Of a stretch of DNA of 12,091 bases, positions 1-6,814 are shown one piece after another (position 1 is the stretch's first letter; every line of letters starts with the position of its first letter). The notes under the pieces were generated by a model, which was not told the DNA's origin, did no database searches, and worked only from the letters and a program-made list of their open reading frames with translations. Both the position numbers and the translations under genes were made by a program. The stretch is from Chloroflexota bacterium. Lineage in GTDB: Bacteria > Chloroflexota > UBA6077 > JADZDV01. Where the stretch lies: assembly GCA_020850915.1 (NCBI GenBank), contig JADZDV010000042.1:1-12091 (forward strand), written 5' to 3'.

Positions 1-692
1 CTCAACTCCACGTCCGCCTCGTCGCCAACCGGCTGCTCCAGCGACATCGGGAGCGGCAGGAGCGCGATCATTTCGGCGATGCGATCGGCCGGCAGCTCCA
101 TCGCCACGGCGATCTCCTCCAGCGTGGGCTCGCGACCGAGGGACTGCTGGAGCTGGCCGGTGGTCCGAATCATTCGGTTCATGTGCTCGATCATATGAAC
201 CGGTATCCGGATCGTCCGCGCGTGGTCGGCCAGCGAGCGGGTGACGGCCTGGCGGATCCACCAGGTGGCGTAGGTGCTGAACTTGAAACCGCGGTGGTAG
301 TCGAACTTCTCGACGGCCCGCAGTAAGCCGATGTTGCCTTCCTGGATCAAGTCGCCCAGCGGCGCGCCGCGGTTCATGTAGCGGCGTGCCACACTGACCA
401 CCAGGCGGAGGTTGGCCTCTACCAGGCGCCGGCGCGCCGCTTCACCGCGCAGCACGGCCTCCTGGAGGGCGTCGCGCTCCTCCACCGGCATCGGGCCGTT
501 CTCTTCCAGCCGAGCGGCAGCTTTCATGCCAGCCTCGATCGACTGGGCCAACTCCACCTCTTCACGCCCGGTGAGCAGGTGGACGCGCCCGATCTCCTGC
601 AGGTAGACCGGCAGCGCTTCGCTCTGCCCGTCCGCCTCGCGCGCGGGCTGTTCTGGACCGGGTCCCAGCTCCTCCGCCATCGGGCTGGCCAT
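1..692 (-). CDS. RNA polymerase sigma factor, sigma-70 (RpoD/SigA) family, partial (C-terminus beyond left edge)
   Basis: This protein directs RNA polymerase core to promoters. The visible 230 residues contain region 1.2 (about residues 29-55, [11 protein letters not shown]), an extended region 2 (about 88-165) and the start of region 3 (about 166-230, with LGREPT and [12 protein letters not shown]). Region 2.4 reads [17 protein letters not shown], the same as primary sigma factors at the melting and -12 contact positions, followed by the canonical IRIPVHM. The N-terminus is short, with only about 28 residues before region 1.2 and no region 1.1. The ATG at 692 is chosen because AGGAG (plus-strand 703-707) lies 10 nt upstream and region 1.2 follows at normal distance. 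Region 4, the -35 reader, lies outside the window. It follows the DUF1015 gene on the same strand after a 243-bp gap that carries an 11-copy tetranucleotide repeat. It could be the housekeeping factor or a close group 2 paralogue; the window cannot decide. Confidence 0.95.
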   Translation of the reverse strand, partial: MASPMAEELGPGPEQPAREADGQSEALPVYLQEIGRVHLLTGREEVELAQSIEAGMKAAARLEENGPMPVEERDALQEAVLRGEAARRRLVEANLRLVVSVARRYMNRGAPLGDLIQEGNIGLLRAVEKFDYHRGFKFSTYATWWIRQAVTRSLADHARTIRIPVHMIEHMNRMIRTTGQLQQSLGREPTLEEIAVAMELPADRIAEMIALLPLPMSLEQPVGDEADVEL

Positions 693-744
693 GACTGTCG
701 AACTCCTGAAGGCTACAACGCACTCACGGGTGGCACGCCCGCCC

Positions 745-788
<44 letters not shown>

Positions 789-935
789 AACTCTAACGAA
801 CAGAGGCTGCGATCGGATGTTTTCCTGCACCCTCCCAGCCGCTCCTGATAATGGTAACGCCCAATCCCTCGGAAACGTTCCCAGGCGGGCGATCGCTGTT
901 GAGGAGCGGGGTGGCGCCAGGTTGTGAAAACCGGC

Positions 936-2246
936 TCAGGCGTCGAGCAGTCGCAGCACCAGGCCGGTGGGCGGCTTCGGGTGGAAGTAGGTCGACTTCT
1001 CCGGCATTCGATCGTGCGCGTCGGCCACGCCCAGGATCTGCTGGACCTTGGTCGGGTTCAGCAGGATGGCGATCTCCTGTTCACCGGTCAGAACGGACCG
1101 GATCGCGGCATACGGGTCCCGGTCAAAGCTCAACGAGGCGTGGCGATCGGCGCCGGCGCGCTCGAGCAGGTCTCCGATCAGCGCTTCGTCCACCAGGCTG
1201 ACGTCAAGCTGGCGCCATGCCTCGCTCCGCTCGGGCCGGCGGCGATCCAGGACGCCCCGGTCGCGGAGGGTGAGTATGGTGAAGATGCTGGGGTCCGGCC
1301 CGAACAGTCCGACGGCGTGTGCGTTCTGGCCCGCCGTATCGAGCTGCTGCAGCAGAGCGTCCTGCTGCTCTCGCGGAAAGCTCTCCCAGATCGGAAAATA
1401 CTCTCCGTGCCAGACGTCACTCAGCAGCTCCTCGATCTCTATCTGGTCCAGCCTCACGCCTCGCAAGAGGCGATGGATGGGCAGGCAGAGCAGGCCGGGA
1501 TCGTCCTCCGCCCAGATCTGCGCCATCACGTAGTTCGCTGGGTGCTCCATGCGCAGGGCGCCGCCGTTCGCCGCTTCGTCCCGGTAGCGCAGGGCCGTCT
1601 CATAGCGGTGATGGCCGTCCGCGATATACAGGGGGCGATTGGCGAAATCAGCCTGAATGGCCGCGACGGTCGCCGGATCGGCGATCGCCCACAGGCGCTG
1701 AACGGTCCCGTCCAGCATGGGTATTTCCGCCAGGGGCCGGCTGCCCTCCGTCGCCAGCGCCCAGGCGCGGTCGAGCGCGGACGCGCCGCCCCGGTAGAAC
1801 GCCATCACCGGGCTGATGTTAGCCTTCACCGCCCGCATGAGGTTCAACCGGTCCTCCTTCGGACCGGACATCGTCCGCTCGTGCGGCAGGACCTCCCCGG
1901 CCTCCCAGGACGCCAACCGTAGCGCGACGGTCAGGGCGCGGCGCGTCAGCCGCCGGTCGCCGTGCGGGAACTCGATTTCGTGGAGGTAGAAGGATGGCAC
2001 GCTCTCCAGCCTCAAGACGCCCTTTGAACGCCAGTCCGCGAAGGCCGCGGCGGCGGCGGCGTAGCGGTCGCCGCGGGCGTCGGACCGGGGCAGCTCGACG
2101 CGGACGATGTTGAACGGGCTGGCCTGGAGCAACACCTCCTGCTCAGCAGGCGCGATGACGTCGTAGGGCGGGCAGAGCACCTGCCCGAGGTCGCCACTGA
2201 GGGCGGGATCGAATAGCAGACCCCGGAACGGCTCGATTTCAACCAT
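936..2246 (-). CDS. DUF1015 family protein (COG4198)
   Basis: Complete 436-residue member of the DUF1015 family of soluble bacterial and archaeal proteins, whose function is not established. Family signatures are the N-terminal EIEPFRGLLFDP, the CPPYDVI block (about residues 25-31), NIVRVELP (about 46-53), the LPHERTM block (about 120), the histidine-rich ADGHHRYETAL motif (about 209-219) and the C-terminal TYFHPKPPTGLV. The ADGHHRYE block looks like a metal or nucleotide site, but that is inference. Length is normal for the family. The ATG at 2246 fits the usual family N-terminus exactly, although there is no Shine-Dalgarno at a usable distance; a TATAAT box lies 8 nt upstream instead, pointing to leaderless translation. 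In some bacteria this family sits beside serine-biosynthesis genes; none is visible here. Confidence 0.95.
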   Translation of the reverse strand: MVEIEPFRGLLFDPALSGDLGQVLCPPYDVIAPAEQEVLLQASPFNIVRVELPRSDARGDRYAAAAAAFADWRSKGVLRLESVPSFYLHEIEFPHGDRRLTRRALTVALRLASWEAGEVLPHERTMSGPKEDRLNLMRAVKANISPVMAFYRGGASALDRAWALATEGSRPLAEIPMLDGTVQRLWAIADPATVAAIQADFANRPLYIADGHHRYETALRYRDEAANGGALRMEHPANYVMAQIWAEDDPGLLCLPIHRLLRGVRLDQIEIEELLSDVWHGEYFPIWESFPREQQDALLQQLDTAGQNAHAVGLFGPDPSIFTILTLRDRGVLDRRRPERSEAWRQLDVSLVDEALIGDLLERAGADRHASLSFDRDPYAAIRSVLTGEQEIAILLNPTKVQQILGVADAHDRMPEKSTYFHPKPPTGLVLRLLDA

Positions 2247-2254
2247 AGCGTGAA

Positions 2255-2260
2255 ATTATA
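2255..2260 (-). promoter_or_regulatory. Candidate -10 box (TATAAT) of the DUF1015 gene, leaderless arrangement
   Basis: On the minus strand a perfect TATAAT is followed by only 8 nt (TTCACGCT) and then the ATG at 2246, so transcription would begin at or within a base or two of the start codon. No good TTGACA-like -35 box is seen 16-18 nt upstream. An AAGGAG sequence exists farther up, but it is upstream of the -10 box and too far from the ATG to act as a ribosome binding site. Confidence 0.6.
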
Positions 2261-2311
2261 CCGGGCCGCTCCTTCAGCAGCGTGCGCTGACGAGGCATGG
2301 AGTGCGCCGAC

Positions 2312-2518
2312 TCAGAACGCCTCGAAGATGTTGAGGGGCGGCAGATCGAGATTGCCGTCAGATGAATCTGTGAGGAAGCTGCGCGCCACCGCGGCCTGGC
2401 GCGCGGCAGCCACGTACGCCTGCGCCTCTGCCCAGGTAGCCAGGGCGATCGAAGCGATCAGAACCGCTACCGCGGCGAACCGACCAAAGAATATCCAAGC
2501 GCGGGTCATAGTAACCAC
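2312..2518 (-). CDS. Small putative single-pass membrane protein, unrecognised
   Basis: A possible 68-residue protein starting at GTG 2518, or 65 residues from the in-frame ATG at 2509. It has a short basic start (TRAW), one strongly hydrophobic stretch at about residues 8-30 (FFGRFAAVAVLIASIALATWA), an Ala-rich helix (31-47) and an acidic, proline-containing tail ending DLPPLNIFEAF. This positive-inside, one-helix, acidic-tail layout looks like a real small membrane protein rather than random GC-rich translation. Neither start has a good Shine-Dalgarno; AAGAGTGG before the ATG is the best available. It ends 65 bp before the DUF1015 start on the same strand. No family is recognised, and it could still be a chance frame. 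Confidence 0.45.
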   Translation of the reverse strand: MVTMTRAWIFFGRFAAVAVLIASIALATWAEAQAYVAAARQAAVARSFLTDSSDGNLDLPPLNIFEAF

Positions 2519-2526
2519 TCTTGAGG

Positions 2527-2538
2527 GGCAACGTTGCC
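2527..2538. promoter_or_regulatory. 12-bp perfect palindrome, possible operator
   Basis: GGCAACGTTGCC is perfectly self-complementary and lies 9-20 nt upstream of the GTG start of the small minus-strand membrane protein, a position where a repressor dimer could block transcription. Palindromes of this length are expected a few times by chance in a window this size, so the support is positional only. Confidence 0.25.
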
Positions 2539-2646
2539 GATCGCTCTGGCCGGCGTACCCTCTCGTATCCTCTCTTCCGGGTCAACACCGCGCGCGGAAG
2601 GAATATTCCGGCGAGGTGTCTCGCGGCCGACGGCGTGCGGGAAGGA

Positions 2647-2675
2647 CGTTTGTCACGTCGTGGACGGGACAAACG
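2647..2675. promoter_or_regulatory. Inverted repeat CGTTTGTC-N13-GACAAACG, possible operator
   Basis: Two perfect 8-nt arms (2647-2654 and 2668-2675) are separated by 13 nt. A nested CACG-T-CGTG palindrome (2654-2662) overlaps the left arm. The arm centres are 21 nt apart, about two helical turns, which suits a dimeric DNA-binding protein. No promoter element is clearly associated and chance occurrence cannot be excluded. Confidence 0.25.
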
Positions 2676-2773
2676 CCACGTGTCTGGCGACGGCAGCGCC
2701 CGTAGGATGATCACAGATCAGTACTGGATGCGCCGAACGCGCCGGCGGCCCCAGTGCCGCCCAGTCCTGATGC

Positions 2774-2801
2774 GACCGAGACGCTATTGGGCGTCTCGGT
2801 C
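2774..2801 (+). other. 11-bp perfect RNA hairpin without a U tract
   Basis: GACCGAGACGC (2774-2784) pairs perfectly with GCGTCTCGGTC (2791-2801) around a 6-nt TATTGG loop. No T-run follows on either strand, so alone it is not an intrinsic terminator. Its 3' arm can alternatively pair as GGCGTCT (2790-2796) with AGACGCC (2807-2813), and the latter overlaps the 5' arm of the terminator just downstream. Confidence 0.8.
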
Positions 2802-2809
2802 AGGAAAGA

Positions 2810-2846
2810 CGCCAGCCCACCGCCCGGGGCTGGCGCCTTTTCGTTT
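2810..2846 (+). terminator. Rho-independent terminator upstream of the DUF2079 gene
   Basis: CGCCAGCCC (2810-2818) and GGGCTGGCG (2827-2835) form a 9-bp GC-rich stem with an 8-nt loop, followed by CC and TTTTCGTTT. This is a typical plus-strand intrinsic terminator. No plus-strand gene lies upstream for it to terminate, so it most likely ends a short leader transcript or small RNA, or attenuates transcription into the downstream gene. A weaker minus-strand function is possible, since TCTTTCC follows the stem in that direction. Confidence 0.65.
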
Positions 2847-2962
2847 CCGGACCGCGCGAGATCGCGTGGTACCATGTCTCGCCACCATGCAGCGGTCTTC
2901 CTTCCGAGTCTTCATCATCCCAGGTCGGCCAGCGCGGCACGCTTCAGCCGCGCCGCGATTCG

Positions 2963-4954
2963 GTGGCTGTTGGCGCGGTGATCGCCGGTAGTCCCGTTGG
3001 AGGCGTGGCCAGTCTGGTCGATCGCTCTGCCCACCCTCGGGCCGCGGCCACCTCGTCCGTTCTCCCGGTGCTGTCCGGGCTGATGTTCCTGGCGGTGAGC
3101 GCCTTTTTCGCGCTCGCCCAGCACGCCACCTTCCACACACGAGCGCGGGACATGGGGATCTATGTCCAGGCTCTCTGGTCTGCCGCCCAGGGACGCCCGT
3201 TCCTCACCAGCCTGCTCCAGAGCAACACGAACCACCTGGCAGAGCACGTCGCGCCGGTGATGTGGCCGCTGGTCCCGCTGGTCGGACTCTGGTCGGACGC
3301 CTACCCGCTCCTGCTGATTCAGCAGATCCTGCTATCCGCCAGCGGGATTCCCGTCTACCTGCTAGCCAGGAAGCGGCTGGGAGCCTGGCCAGCCCTCCTG
3401 GTCCTGGCGAGCTTCTACCTCATGCCGGCGATCTCCCGGGTGTCGCTGTCAGAGTTTCATCCCGTGGTGCTAGCCGCCCTGCCGGTTGCAGCCGGGGTGG
3501 CCGCTCTGCTGGATGGCCGACGTCACCTCGGGGCGTTGCTGCTCCTCCTCGCACTGCTGTTCGAGGAGGAGGCGGCACCGCTGGTCGCGGGGGCCGGTCT
3601 GATGCTGCTGCTCTACGACCTGTTCAAGCGCCAGCGTGTCGTGGACCGCGGGACTCCCCGAACCGCGGCCCGCGATCGGCAGGACGGTGTGCTGCCGATC
3701 GGCCTCATCGTCCTGGGCACGCTGTGGGTCCTGCTCGCGGCCTTTGCTGTCATGCCAGGCTTCAGAGCTCCAGAGGCCGCGCGCGAGGCGAGCAACCGCG
3801 CGCTCTCGCACTACGATCTCGTGCGCCAGGATCCCGCCATCGTCATGTCGTGGCTGCTCGGGGAGCGGGGGCCAGACGCCGCGGCGTCGCTGCTGCTGCC
3901 GGTCGGCGGCGTGGCGCTGCTGGCACCGGTGAGCCTGGTGGCCGCCGCGCCGACGTTCATGCTGCTCTTCCTCCAGGATCGCGCCGGCTCGTATGCCGGT
4001 CACTGGGCAGCCCCGATGCTGCCCGTGCTCTGGCTCGCCACGGTCATAGGCCTGGGTTGGCTGGCGCGCTGGCGGCGGATCGAGCGGATGGGGCTGGTCG
4101 CCCTGGCGCTTGGAACAGCGGTAGCTTACCCCCTGGACAGTTTCTTCCCCGGTGGTCGCGAATGGGAGCCCGACAACGTATCCTTCGCCGCGGTCGATCG
4201 GCAGCTTGCAGAGGCAGCGCGCCTGGTCCCGCCAGGCAGCAGCGTCGTCGCAACGCGACGGGCTGTGCCGCACCTCGCGGACCGTCGCGAGAGCTACCAG
4301 TTCCCCAGCTCCTTCTACAGCGCCCCGTTCCGCTTCGAGTCCAACCGCCAGGACGTCTACCTGCTGGACCTGACGGACTCCTTCACCCGCCGGGCGCTCG
4401 CGCCGAATGAGGCAGACAGCGTCCTGGAGAAGCGCCCGCGCTACGGCGTGCGTCGTTTTGGCGACAGCGTGTTGCTGCTCACCCGAGCCCAGCCGAAGCC
4501 GTCCGAGGCGCCCTCCGCGCTCTTTGGCGGCGCCGTGCGGCTGCTCGGAGTCGACCCGCCATCAGGCGGCTGGCAGGCGTGGCAGTGTGGGTCGCCATTG
4601 AGCTTCTGGCTCTACTGGGACAGCGTCCGCCGGCCGGATGTCGAGCCGATCCGTCTCGTCCGTCTGACGCGGCAGGATGGCTCGGCGCTCGACGAGTGGC
4701 GTGGCCAGCCGCTGGACGACTACCTCACGGTGCGGCAGTGGGAGCGGAACCAGGTGATCGCCGAGCGTGTGACGCTGCTGGACGGCGCAACACCCGCCGC
4801 CAGCAGCCGGGCCGCGACCGGAGGGTCTTGTGCCGGGGGAGTCCTGGGTCTGGAGGTGGGATGGTTGGGCGCCGCGTCCGCGCCGCTCACCACAGGGGAG
4901 GGCGAGCCGATGCTGGAGCTTGCCCGGTGGTCCTCGACCGCCAGCGGCAGATAG
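2963..4954 (+). CDS. DUF2079 family polytopic membrane protein
   Basis: A 663-residue integral membrane protein. The N-terminal part matches DUF2079: TM1 at about residues 32-53, then FHTRARDMGIYVQALW (57-72), NTNHLAEHVAPV (88-99), SEFHP (163-167) and an EEE cluster (201-203), with further hydrophobic helices to about residue 390. A soluble region follows, and a beta-type tail at about 519-650 carries RLLGV, FWLYWDS and QWERNQVI motifs, of the kind found at the C-terminus of Chloroflexota membrane glycosyltransferase-like proteins. The conserved charged residues near TM1 resemble a GT-C style extracytoplasmic site, but no reaction is established and this is inference. The start is uncertain: GTG 2963 is the longest, while GTG 2978 and GTG 3005 are in frame, and GGAGG at 2999-3003 is too close to the last. 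The J-domain gene follows after 70 bp on the same strand. Confidence 0.93.
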   Translation: MAVGAVIAGSPVGGVASLVDRSAHPRAAATSSVLPVLSGLMFLAVSAFFALAQHATFHTRARDMGIYVQALWSAAQGRPFLTSLLQSNTNHLAEHVAPVMWPLVPLVGLWSDAYPLLLIQQILLSASGIPVYLLARKRLGAWPALLVLASFYLMPAISRVSLSEFHPVVLAALPVAAGVAALLDGRRHLGALLLLLALLFEEEAAPLVAGAGLMLLLYDLFKRQRVVDRGTPRTAARDRQDGVLPIGLIVLGTLWVLLAAFAVMPGFRAPEAAREASNRALSHYDLVRQDPAIVMSWLLGERGPDAAASLLLPVGGVALLAPVSLVAAAPTFMLLFLQDRAGSYAGHWAAPMLPVLWLATVIGLGWLARWRRIERMGLVALALGTAVAYPLDSFFPGGREWEPDNVSFAAVDRQLAEAARLVPPGSSVVATRRAVPHLADRRESYQFPSSFYSAPFRFESNRQDVYLLDLTDSFTRRALAPNEADSVLEKRPRYGVRRFGDSVLLLTRAQPKPSEAPSALFGGAVRLLGVDPPSGGWQAWQCGSPLSFWLYWDSVRRPDVEPIRLVRLTRQDGSALDEWRGQPLDDYLTVRQWERNQVIAERVTLLDGATPAASSRAATGGSCAGGVLGLEVGWLGAASAPLTTGEGEPMLELARWSSTASGR

Positions 4955-5024
4955 CCCGGATGGGGCAACCCCATGCCGGCACTCGGGAACGTTGTAGCAG
5001 GAAGAAGGGCAACTGAGGAGAAGG

Positions 5025-5591
5025 ATGGTCGCGGAGACCGAGCGTATCAGGCCGCCCAGTCGACCGGTGGCAAAGCGACTTGGCTCGGAGACGCTGTATG
5101 GCGTGCTCCAGGTCAGCCCGTACGCCGAGGAGGTTGTTCTGCGTGCTGCCTACCTGGCGCTCGCAAGGGCGCACCATCCCGATGTCAACAACGACCCGGA
5201 CGCCGCGGAGCGGATGCGCGCCATCAACGAGGCGTGGGAGCTGCTGAGCGACCCGAAGCGTCGGGCGATGTACGACCTGAGCCTCCGCCCCGAGCGCTCA
5301 ACCGCCGCCATGCAGGTACAGGAGAGGTCCATTCGGCGCGCCACCATCTGCTGGCGCTGCAATGAGAGCCTTGGGGCATACGCGCGCTACTGCAGCGTCT
5401 GCCACTGGCTGTTCTGCGCAAAGTGTCGAGCCTGCGGTTGTCAGCACCCGGCCTGGAAAGCGAGGTTCGAGCCGCGCCGCCGCCGCATGCTGGCCCTGCT
5501 GTTCTCCGGCTGGGCCATGGCCGGCCTGGTGCTAGCTGCCTGGGCGATGACGACCTGGTCGTCCACGCTGCACGCGGCGCCCCTGCCCTGA
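5025..5591 (+). CDS. Membrane-anchored J-domain protein with cysteine-rich module
   Basis: A 188-residue DnaJ-type co-chaperone that would stimulate the ATPase of an Hsp70 (DnaK). The J domain spans about residues 23-84, starting TLYGVLQVSP, with the essential HPD at 51-53 and the closing SDPKRRAMYD. It lacks the Gly/Phe linker, the four-repeat zinc domain and the substrate-binding domains of DnaJ. Instead there is a cysteine-rich module with CxxC at 109-112 and 123-126, then C131, C134, C137 and C139, enough to bind one or two zinc ions. A basic RRRR run precedes one membrane helix (about 155-178), putting the J domain on the cytoplasmic side. GAGGAGAAGG directly precedes the ATG. It probably shares a transcript with the DUF2079 gene and ends 55 bp from the convergent sigma gene. 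Confidence 0.93.
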   Translation: MVAETERIRPPSRPVAKRLGSETLYGVLQVSPYAEEVVLRAAYLALARAHHPDVNNDPDAAERMRAINEAWELLSDPKRRAMYDLSLRPERSTAAMQVQERSIRRATICWRCNESLGAYARYCSVCHWLFCAKCRACGCQHPAWKARFEPRRRRMLALLFSGWAMAGLVLAAWAMTTWSSTLHAAPLP

Positions 5592-5646
5592 CGGGTCTTC
5601 CGGGCCGGGCACGAGCTGGGCGGCGTGTCCGTCGGAGCGAGTCCGC

Positions 5647-6657
5647 TCAGTCCAGGTATTCCATCATCCGGGCCATGCCTGGCGTCTCGCGCAGCTTGAC
5701 GATCGCCTCGCGCTCGATCTGGCGAGCGCGCTCGCGGGTGATGCCGAGCGCCCGGCCGACTTCAGCCAGATTGCGATCGACGCCGTCGCGCAGGCCGTAG
5801 CGCAGCTCGAGCACTTCCCGCTCCTTCGGCCGTAGGTCGTGGAGCACGGTTCGGACGTCCCGCTTGAGCAGCTTTCGCCCCACGATCTCGTGCGGGCTCA
5901 CTGCATCCGGTTCCGACAGGTAGGCCGAAAGCTCCTCGTCCTCACCCTCCCAGCGCTCGACCTCCAGCCTGGCCGGCTCCTGGCCGCTCGTCTGAAGTGC
6001 GCGGAACGCGACGGCTGAGAGACCGAGCGCCTTGGCGATCTCTGCCTCGGTGGGTTGGCGACCGAGCTTCTGCTGCAGCTCCTCAGTGGTGCCGCTCACA
6101 CGCCGCTGCGCCAGGTGGACGTGGACCGGCAGGCGCACCGTCTGGGCCTGCTCGGCTACGGCGCGACCGACCGCCTGCATGATCCACCAGGAGGCGTAGC
6201 TGGAGAAGCGGAACCCTTTGCGATCGTCGAACTTCTCCACGGCGCGGATCAGGCCGCAGTTGCCTTCGGCGATCAGGTCCTCGAGCGAAAGGCCGCGGCC
6301 CTGGTAATGGGTAGCGATCTTTACCACCAGACGGAGGTTGGACTCGATCATCTCGCGCCGTGCCAGTCGACCAAGCTGGGACGTTGCTCGCAGGCTCGCC
6401 ACGACGGCCGGTGCCAGGCCGCTGCGAGCGAGCGTCTCCCTGGCCTCGGCGCCAAGGCGAACCTGCGCGGCCAGCTCTCGCTCCCGCTCTGGCGTCAACA
6501 GGGGGTAGTGGGCGATCTCGTGGAGGTAGGTCTGGATCGACGCCGAGCTCCCTGCTTCGAGCGGCCGCCGCGAGCCGAATGCGCTCGGGACACCGTGACT
6601 GGGGCCGCCCGCGCCTGCCAGGATACGCTGCAAGGTGGCATGGGCACGCTTTGCCAT
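5647..6657 (-). CDS. RNA polymerase sigma factor, sigma-70 (RpoD/SigA-like, probably group 2), complete
   Basis: A complete 336-residue sigma-70 factor with region 1.2 (about residues 41-70, IQTYLHEIAHYPLL), region 2 (about 100-178), region 3 (about 180-255, with LGRQPTEAEIAKALGL) and region 4 (about 262-325, with LRPKEREVLELRYGL and the helix-turn-helix ITRERARQIE). It lacks region 1.1. Region 4.2, the -35 reader, is canonical. Region 2.4 reads RFSSYASWWIMQAVGRAV, so the usual IRQAxT is IMQAVG: the positions equal to E. coli R436 and T440 are Met160 and Gly164, while Gln161 (Q437) is kept. This suggests altered -10 recognition and an alternative rather than housekeeping role. AGGAG lies 12 nt upstream of the ATG. 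The gene follows the response regulator after 157 bp that contain a candidate promoter. The stop TGA is at 5647-5649. Confidence 0.96.
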   Translation of the reverse strand: MAKRAHATLQRILAGAGGPSHGVPSAFGSRRPLEAGSSASIQTYLHEIAHYPLLTPERERELAAQVRLGAEARETLARSGLAPAVVASLRATSQLGRLARREMIESNLRLVVKIATHYQGRGLSLEDLIAEGNCGLIRAVEKFDDRKGFRFSSYASWWIMQAVGRAVAEQAQTVRLPVHVHLAQRRVSGTTEELQQKLGRQPTEAEIAKALGLSAVAFRALQTSGQEPARLEVERWEGEDEELSAYLSEPDAVSPHEIVGRKLLKRDVRTVLHDLRPKEREVLELRYGLRDGVDRNLAEVGRALGITRERARQIEREAIVKLRETPGMARMMEYLD

Positions 6658-6735
6658 AGGTTGGTCTTACTCCTGCTAGGAGGCTCAGCGCGCCTGGCGA
6701 GACACCTCCGCTACCGGTGGTCCAGTGCTCCCCTT

Positions 6736-6764
6736 ATTGTGCCGTGCGCAGAAAAGAGCGTCCA
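6736..6764 (-). promoter_or_regulatory. Candidate sigma-70 promoter for the complete sigma gene
   Basis: On the minus strand TGGACG (6764-6759) and CACAAT (6741-6736) match the -35 and -10 consensus at four of six positions each, with an ideal 17-nt spacer. Transcription would begin near 6729, giving a leader of about 70 nt before the ATG at 6657. This would let the factor be expressed separately from the upstream two-component genes. Confidence 0.4.
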
Positions 6765-6814
6765 GTCGTGAAACCCCTCAATTCTCGGGGCGGCTGTAGG
6801 GGAAAACCCTGCAA

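Larger units (their letters stand above)
2519..2962. other. 444-bp non-coding regulatory stretch between divergent genes
   Basis: Open frames here are Arg-rich and have no recognisable domains, so none is called. The stretch holds a 12-bp palindrome (2527-2538), a 10-bp palindrome GGAATATTCC (2600-2609), an 8-bp inverted repeat with a 13-nt spacer (2647-2675), an 11-bp perfect hairpin (2774-2801), a plus-strand intrinsic terminator (2810-2846) and a 6-bp stem, GCGAGA/TCTCGC (2856-2882), whose loop contains GGTACC. No strong sigma-70 promoter pair was found for either direction. It precedes the DUF2079 gene on plus and the small membrane protein on minus. Confidence 0.6.

Noticed and set aside
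924..1922. A 332-codon plus-strand open frame opposite the DUF1015 gene
   Set aside because: It lies antisense to a gene with clear family motifs, has no recognisable domain and shows the biased composition of a GC-rich shadow frame.
2864..2880. GCGTGGTACC, resembling the T-box motif TGGNACCGCG
   Set aside because: It lies after the terminator rather than before it, the CGCG half is missing, no specifier-loop structure is seen, and the downstream gene is not an aminoacyl-tRNA or amino acid gene.
2707..2991. Arg-rich leader frame starting at ATG 2707 as a regulatory leader peptide
   Set aside because: It has no proper ribosome binding site, runs through the terminator without a stop, and Arg-rich frames are common by chance in this base composition; kept only as a remark under the attenuator finding.
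3262..4410. Long plus-strand open frame inside the DUF2079 gene in another phase
   Set aside because: Composition is Arg/Pro/Ala-rich and the DUF2079 frame carries conserved motifs over the same bases.
5592..5646. Bidirectional terminator between the convergent J-domain and sigma genes
   Set aside because: Only a 5-bp GAGCG/CGCTC stem overlapping the sigma stop is visible, with no T tract on either side.
6771..6814. Intrinsic terminator after the response regulator
   Set aside because: The CCCC/GGGG stem with a 9-nt loop and a short TTT is too weak to call.
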